This document shows, piece after piece, positions 59,987-64,000 of a stretch of DNA of 64,000 bases; position 1 is the first letter of the stretch, and every line of letters starts with the position of its first letter. Below the pieces are notes generated by a model. The model was not told where the DNA came from. It was given only the letters and a program-made list of their open reading frames with translations, and did not search any database. The stretch is from WTFV01 sp965203525 (GTDB taxonomy: Bacteria > Acidobacteriota > Vicinamibacteria > Vicinamibacterales > UBA8438): assembly GCA_965203525.1 (NCBI GenBank), contig OZ241898.1:2728001-2792000 (forward strand). Direction: 5' to 3'. The translations under genes and the position numbers were made by a program.

Positions 59987-61183
59987 ATGCCGGTGCGGCA
60001 GGTGATCGAGCGGGGCGGGGTTCCGGTCCGGATCTTCACCGACGACGTCGACCGGCAGTCCATCGAGCAGCTCGCGGCGGTGTCGCGGCTGCCCGTGGTG
60101 GTGGGGCACGTGGCGGCGATGCCCGACGTGCACGTCGGCATCGGGGCCACCATCGGGTCGGTCATCCCGACCCGCAAGGCGCTGATTCCGGCCGCGGTGG
60201 GCGTCGACATCGGCTGCGGGATGAGCGCGGCCCGGCTGACCCTCGACGCCGCGCGGCTCCCCGACTCGCTGCGCGGGGTGCGCGAGGCGGTGGAGGACGC
60301 GGTGCCCGTCGGCTTCGCCGCCCACGCCGAGCCGGCCGCCGGCCGCGGCACGCTGGCCGCGTTGCGCCCCGGCCTCGAGCGCCTGCTGGAGCGCCACCCG
60401 CGGCTCGACGCCCTCGTCCGCGACGTGCGCGCGAAGTGGCCGCGGCAGCTCGGCACCCTCGGCGGCGGCAACCACTTCATCGAAGTGTGCCTCGACGAGA
60501 CGGACCGGGTGTGGGTGATGCTGCACTCCGGCAGCCGCGGCGTCGGCAACGCCCTCGGCCGTCACTTCATCCGGCTCGCGAAGCGCGACATGGAGCGGCA
60601 CCTCGCCCGCCTGCCCGCGAAGGACCTCGCGTACCTGGAGGAGGGGTCGGACCACTTCGCCGACTACGCCGACGCCGTGACGTGGGCGCAACGCTACGCC
60701 CTGGAGAACCGCCGCCTGCTGATGGCGCTCGTCCTCGCCGCGCTCGCGACCCGCCTGCCCCCCTTCCGGGTGGACGGCGCCGCCGTGGAGTGCCACCACA
60801 ACTACGTGGCGGAAGAGCGGCACTTCGGCGAGGCCGTCTACGTGACCCGCAAGGGCGCCATCCGCGCCGGGCGCGGCGAACTCGGCATCATCCCCGGCAG
60901 CATGGGCGCGCGCTCGTACATCGTGCGCGGGCGCGGCTCGCGCGACGCGCTCGACTCGTGCGCCCACGGCGCCGGCCGCCGCATGAGCCGGTCGCAGGCG
61001 AAGGCCGCCTACGACCTGGCCGACCTGGAGCGCCAGACCGCCGGCGTCGAGTGCCGCAAGGACGCCGGCGTCATCGACGAGATACCGGGCGCCTACAAGG
61101 ACATCGACACCGTCATCGCGAACTCGTCCGACCTCGTGGAGGTCGTCCACACCCTGAAGCAGGTCGTGTGCGTCAAGGGGTGA
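59987..61183 (+). CDS. rtcB: RNA-splicing ligase RtcB
   Basis: 398 residues, usual size for bacterial RtcB. Marks: VVGHVAAMPDVHVGIGATIG, AAVGVDIGCGMSAARL (metal-binding Asp and Cys, about residues 69-84), RQLGTLGGGNHFIEVCLDE (about 151-169), HSGSRGVGN, and DSCAHGAGRRMSRSQAKAAY with the His that is guanylylated (about 325). The enzyme joins RNA 3'-phosphate or cyclic-phosphate ends to 5'-OH ends with GTP and Mn. ATG 59987. No RtcA or archease gene is near. The 150-base gap before it contains a ccggcgg/ccgccgg inverted repeat but no U-tract, so no terminator is called. Confidence 0.95.
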   Translation: MPVRQVIERGGVPVRIFTDDVDRQSIEQLAAVSRLPVVVGHVAAMPDVHVGIGATIGSVIPTRKALIPAAVGVDIGCGMSAARLTLDAARLPDSLRGVREAVEDAVPVGFAAHAEPAAGRGTLAALRPGLERLLERHPRLDALVRDVRAKWPRQLGTLGGGNHFIEVCLDETDRVWVMLHSGSRGVGNALGRHFIRLAKRDMERHLARLPAKDLAYLEEGSDHFADYADAVTWAQRYALENRRLLMALVLAALATRLPPFRVDGAAVECHHNYVAEERHFGEAVYVTRKGAIRAGRGELGIIPGSMGARSYIVRGRGSRDALDSCAHGAGRRMSRSQAKAAYDLADLERQTAGVECRKDAGVIDEIPGAYKDIDTVIANSSDLVEVVHTLKQVVCVKG

Positions 61184-61297
61184 GCCGGCACGCCGACCGG
61201 TGCGGAAACGGGCGCGGCCGTGACGACGCGGGTCGCGTCAGCCGGGAGAGAGCGCACGCCGTTGCGGACGTCGCGCTCGACGGCCAGGTCCGACCTG

Positions 61298-61306
61298 TGG
61301 TACAGT
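61298..61306 (+). promoter_or_regulatory. Extended -10 element before the second DUF262/DUF1524 gene
   Basis: TGG TACAGT ends 24 bases before ATG 61331. No good -35 box. Confidence 0.45.
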
Positions 61307-61330
61307 TCGACGCGTCAGGAGGTGACACGG

Positions 61331-63385
61331 ATGCAAGCTGGTACTCTGGCGCCGACCACATTGTTCCAAAAGACGGTGCGCTACGAAATCCCCGAGTTTC
61401 AGCGGCCCTATGTCTGGACCCAGGATCAGCAGTGGGAACCGCTCTGGGAGGACGTGCGCAACACCACCGAGGATTATCTCGATGACGGCAAGGACGCGCC
61501 CCACTTCATGGGAGCGATCGTGCTCCAGCAGCAGCCGGGCGCCGCACTCGGCTTCGAAACGCACATCGTCGTCGACGGCCAACAGCGCCTGACCACCATT
61601 CAATTGTTGTTGGACGCGGTACAGGAATCGCTGGAAGAACGACGTCATCAAAACCCGGCGGAACGGCTGCGCTATCTGGTGACGAACCCGCCAGTGTTCA
61701 CGCATGGCGACCCCGACAAGGTTTTCAAGGTCTGGCCTACGATCAACGACCAGGACTCTTTTCGTCACGCGATGAGAAACGACTTGTCCAGCGACGAACA
61801 CCGGGAGTCCCGCATTGTCCAGGCCCACAATTTTTTCAGGACTCAAGTGGACTTGTGGCTGGACCGGCGCTGCGAACCGGGCGCAGATCCGGCCGAGGCC
61901 GCCAAGGCCGCGGGAGCTCTGGAGCGTGCCGTTTCCAGCCTTCTGGAATTGGTGGTGATCGCTCTCGCGCCCGCGGATGCTCCCCACATCATTTTCGAAA
62001 CGCTGAACGCGCGTGGAACGCCGCTGTTGCAGTCGGAGATGATAAAGAACCGGATTCTGTACGAAGCCCGCGAGGGCGGCGCGCCCGACGCCACCGCATC
62101 GTGGGGATTCGACTCCGACTGGTGGCGCGACGAGATCGGGCGCGGTTATCTGCGCCGCCCGCGCGTCGACGTGCTCCTGAACAACTGGCTGGCGATGCGC
62201 CGCGTTTCCGCGATCGGATCCAATGAAGAATTCGAGTCCTTCAAGGGTTATTTCCACGAAAAGAAGGGCGCGGGCGAATCCATTGCCGACGTCGCGGCAG
62301 ACATCGGAAGAATCGGCAAGATATACGAGGACCTCGAGCGGCGCCGCATACCTGCAATCGACACGTTCCTTCGCCGCCGCGAAGTGATGCAGATCGGCGT
62401 GTTGACACCCGTCTTGCTGTCGCTGTTCGCATCGGACGTGCCGCAATCGCAGCGCGCAAGGGGCCTGCGCGCCGTCGAGAGCTACCTGGTGCGGCGCATG
62501 GTGTGCGGCATGTCCACGCGCAGCTACGGCAAGCTCTTCATCGGCTTGCTCGGCGAACTCGTACAATCCGCGGACGCGGAGGCCGGTGACACCATCGTGC
62601 GATACCTGAAATCACAACGGGCTCAAGCCAACGCCTGGCCGAATGACCGGATGCTGGAGAATGCGTTTCTGACCGCCCCGCTGTACTGGTCGTTGACCCG
62701 GGGGCGTTTGCGCCTGGTACTGGAAGGCATCGAGGCGAAATTGCGGACCGAGATGGCCGAAACCGCGGATGCGCCGCGCAACCTGACCATCGAGCACGTA
62801 ATGCCCCAGAGCTGGCGGCAGTTCTGGCCCTTGCCGGCCGACGTCGAAGAACCGGGTGCGCCGCCAGTGGCAAAGCCGGCGGTGACTACTACTAAGACTG
62901 GACGACCTCCATACATTCCGGCGGACTCGTGGGGTTCTTTCAAGAAGGCAGTTGCGAATGGCAATCCTGACGTAATCTCGAAGCGCCTTCGAACCCTCAA
63001 CAATCACAGAAGACGGTATAACAAGCCCGATCTGACCCTTGAAGAGGCGCTTGCCTACTCGACTCCGCCGAAACCGCCAGTGGCAGAGCCCGGCGGCGAC
63101 TCCCAACCTGCGCCGCCAGTGGCAAAGGACAATGTCGATCGCGACCGCATCATACAGTCCATCGGAAACCTGACCCTGGTCAACGAACGGCTCAACACCA
63201 TCTTGTCCAACGGTCCCTGGGAGAGCAAACGGAAGGGATTGGGGGAGCACAGCGTCCTGTTCCTCAACAAGGACCTGCTGGACAAGGCGCCCGCAACGTG
63301 GGACGAAGCGGCAATCGCCGACCGCGCTCGCCGCCTTTGCCAGGCGGCAATCAAGGTCTGGCCTCACGCCGACGGCATCCAGTGA
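61331..63385 (+). CDS. DUF262/DUF1524 (GmrSD-like) protein, probable anti-phage nuclease
   Basis: 684 residues, same layout as the protein at 5163-7178. DUF262: YEIPEFQRPYVWTQDQQWEP (about residues 18-37) and HIVVDGQQRLTTIQLLLDAV (about 78-97). DUF1524/HNH: TIEHVMPQSWRQFWPLP (about 478-494), KRLRTLNNHRRRYNK, and IGNLTLVNERLNTILSNGPW (about 615-634). AGGAGGTGA five bases before ATG 61331 is the best ribosome site in the window; upstream in-frame codons are read-through. GC is lower than the neighbouring rtcB. It may form a defence unit with the NERD gene downstream. Confidence 0.92.
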   Translation: MQAGTLAPTTLFQKTVRYEIPEFQRPYVWTQDQQWEPLWEDVRNTTEDYLDDGKDAPHFMGAIVLQQQPGAALGFETHIVVDGQQRLTTIQLLLDAVQESLEERRHQNPAERLRYLVTNPPVFTHGDPDKVFKVWPTINDQDSFRHAMRNDLSSDEHRESRIVQAHNFFRTQVDLWLDRRCEPGADPAEAAKAAGALERAVSSLLELVVIALAPADAPHIIFETLNARGTPLLQSEMIKNRILYEAREGGAPDATASWGFDSDWWRDEIGRGYLRRPRVDVLLNNWLAMRRVSAIGSNEEFESFKGYFHEKKGAGESIADVAADIGRIGKIYEDLERRRIPAIDTFLRRREVMQIGVLTPVLLSLFASDVPQSQRARGLRAVESYLVRRMVCGMSTRSYGKLFIGLLGELVQSADAEAGDTIVRYLKSQRAQANAWPNDRMLENAFLTAPLYWSLTRGRLRLVLEGIEAKLRTEMAETADAPRNLTIEHVMPQSWRQFWPLPADVEEPGAPPVAKPAVTTTKTGRPPYIPADSWGSFKKAVANGNPDVISKRLRTLNNHRRRYNKPDLTLEEALAYSTPPKPPVAEPGGDSQPAPPVAKDNVDRDRIIQSIGNLTLVNERLNTILSNGPWESKRKGLGEHSVLFLNKDLLDKAPATWDEAAIADRARRLCQAAIKVWPHADGIQ

Positions 63386-63536
63386 ACTGTCCTTGAAGCA
63401 GGTTCGGGAGCCGCCCCTCGACGGCCCCACTGGCAAAGTCGTCAGGCGGGCGCGGGGCCGGTTGCGCCGGTGGCGGGCATGGGCGATGATTGGGCCCTCG
63501 ACCTGCGACCGCCCGTGTGACCCGGAGACAACAGCC

Positions 63537-64000
63537 GTGGCCAGAATGATCCCCAGGTGGATCCACGACGACGCGCCCGCCTCGGAGCGCCGCGTGTTCG
63601 AGAAACTCGAACGCGACCCGGCGACCGGGAGCTGGACCGTGCTGCATTCGCTGGGGCTGGCGCGGAGACGAACCGGACCGTACGGCGAAATCGACTTCGT
63701 GGTGATCATCCCCGGCGAAGGCATCGTCTGCCTGGAAGTGAAAGGCGGGGACGTTTCCTGCGAGGAAGGCGTATGGCGGACCAGAAACCGTTACGGAAAC
63801 GTCGAGCAGCTCAAGAAGAGCCCCTTCATGCAGGCCAGGGGCAACATGTTCGCCCTGCGCGACTCCATTCGGAAACACTTCGGAGAACCCGCCGCGGAGT
63901 CGCGCTGCCTGACTGGATACGCGGTCGTCTTCCCCGACGTGGCCTGTCCGCCGCTCCCCGTCCCGCCGGAAGTCGATCGCGCGGAGGTCATCGATTGCAA
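63537..64000 (+). CDS. NERD nuclease-related domain protein, cut by window edge
   Basis: 154 codons present from GTG 63537 (or ATG 63546) to the window end. The NERD domain is evident: FEKLERDPATGSWTVLHSLG, then GEIDFVVIIPGEGIVCLEVK (Asp and Glu-x-Lys of the PD-(D/E)xK fold, about residues 56-75), and MQARGNMFALRDSIRKHFGE. Full-length homologues often continue into a helicase or kinase, which cannot be seen here. GGAG nine bases upstream favours the GTG start. It follows the DUF262/DUF1524 gene by 150 bases. Confidence 0.85.
   Translation, partial: MARMIPRWIHDDAPASERRVFEKLERDPATGSWTVLHSLGLARRRTGPYGEIDFVVIIPGEGIVCLEVKGGDVSCEEGVWRTRNRYGNVEQLKKSPFMQARGNMFALRDSIRKHFGEPAAESRCLTGYAVVFPDVACPPLPVPPEVDRAEVIDC

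Overview
The window is GC-rich DNA (mostly near 70 % GC by eye) from a Gram-negative-type bacterium with secreted periplasmic enzymes and lipoproteins. A signal-peptide protein of the PDLQG-type family at about 46 kb, secreted amidase and metallo-beta-lactamase-fold proteins, a DUF4340 protein and an RsbU-like phosphatase fit Acidobacteriota (Vicinamibacteria-like) best. This is an inference from gene families, not a proof. GC falls clearly in several accessory genes (5.2-7.2, 29.2-32.5, 39.7-41.3, 54.8-56.5 and 61.3-63.4 kb), which suggests transfer.

Layout. 0-26 kb is mainly core genome: a truncated pseudopilin, a ComEA-like protein, purA, an M2 (ACE-family) lipoprotein that has lost its zinc site, a DUF262/DUF1524 protein, a cupin-DUF1801 fusion, lactate permease, a Rieske protein, a DUF457 membrane protein, an RsbU-like phosphatase translationally coupled to a DUF2007-RNase III fusion, PopT (DUF368), cutA, initiator tRNA-fMet, a decayed zeta-toxin gene beside a retropepsin-like protease, DUF4340, TauE/SafE, a lone ATPase, PPK2, and an amidase-ABC exporter operon. 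26.8-39.2 kb is one long, tightly packed operon: type I restriction-modification genes hsdM, hsdS and hsdR with a HicB-like protein, a phosphoribosyltransferase-like protein, a NADAR domain fused to HsdS, an XRE-ImmA/IrrE protein, a DUF1828 protein and a complete DarT-DarG (DNA ADP-ribosylation) toxin-antitoxin pair placed between hsdS and hsdR. 39.3-42.7 kb holds gene debris, a low-GC three-gene cassette whose first product looks like a COMM-domain protein, and an AAA/DUF4143 ATPase behind a palindromic operator. 42.7-46.9 kb encodes secreted catabolic or unknown proteins. 47.5-58.2 kb is a second defence island: PLD-SNF2 helicase plus Eco57I-like methyltransferase, DUF262 plus HEPN, and AIPR. 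58.3-61.2 kb has a secreted MBL-fold enzyme and RtcB. The window ends with another DUF262/DUF1524 protein and a truncated NERD nuclease-like gene.

Two things stand out. The first is the NADAR-HsdS fusion in the same transcript as DarTG: two kinds of predicted ADP-ribose eraser plus a DNA ADP-ribosyltransferase inside one restriction operon. The second is a recurrent pattern of imperfect short duplications, spaced about 70-82 bp and most often exactly 72 bp, at gene borders all along the window. Most of them copy a stop or start codon of the neighbouring gene; one has pulled apart an overlapping stop-start junction.
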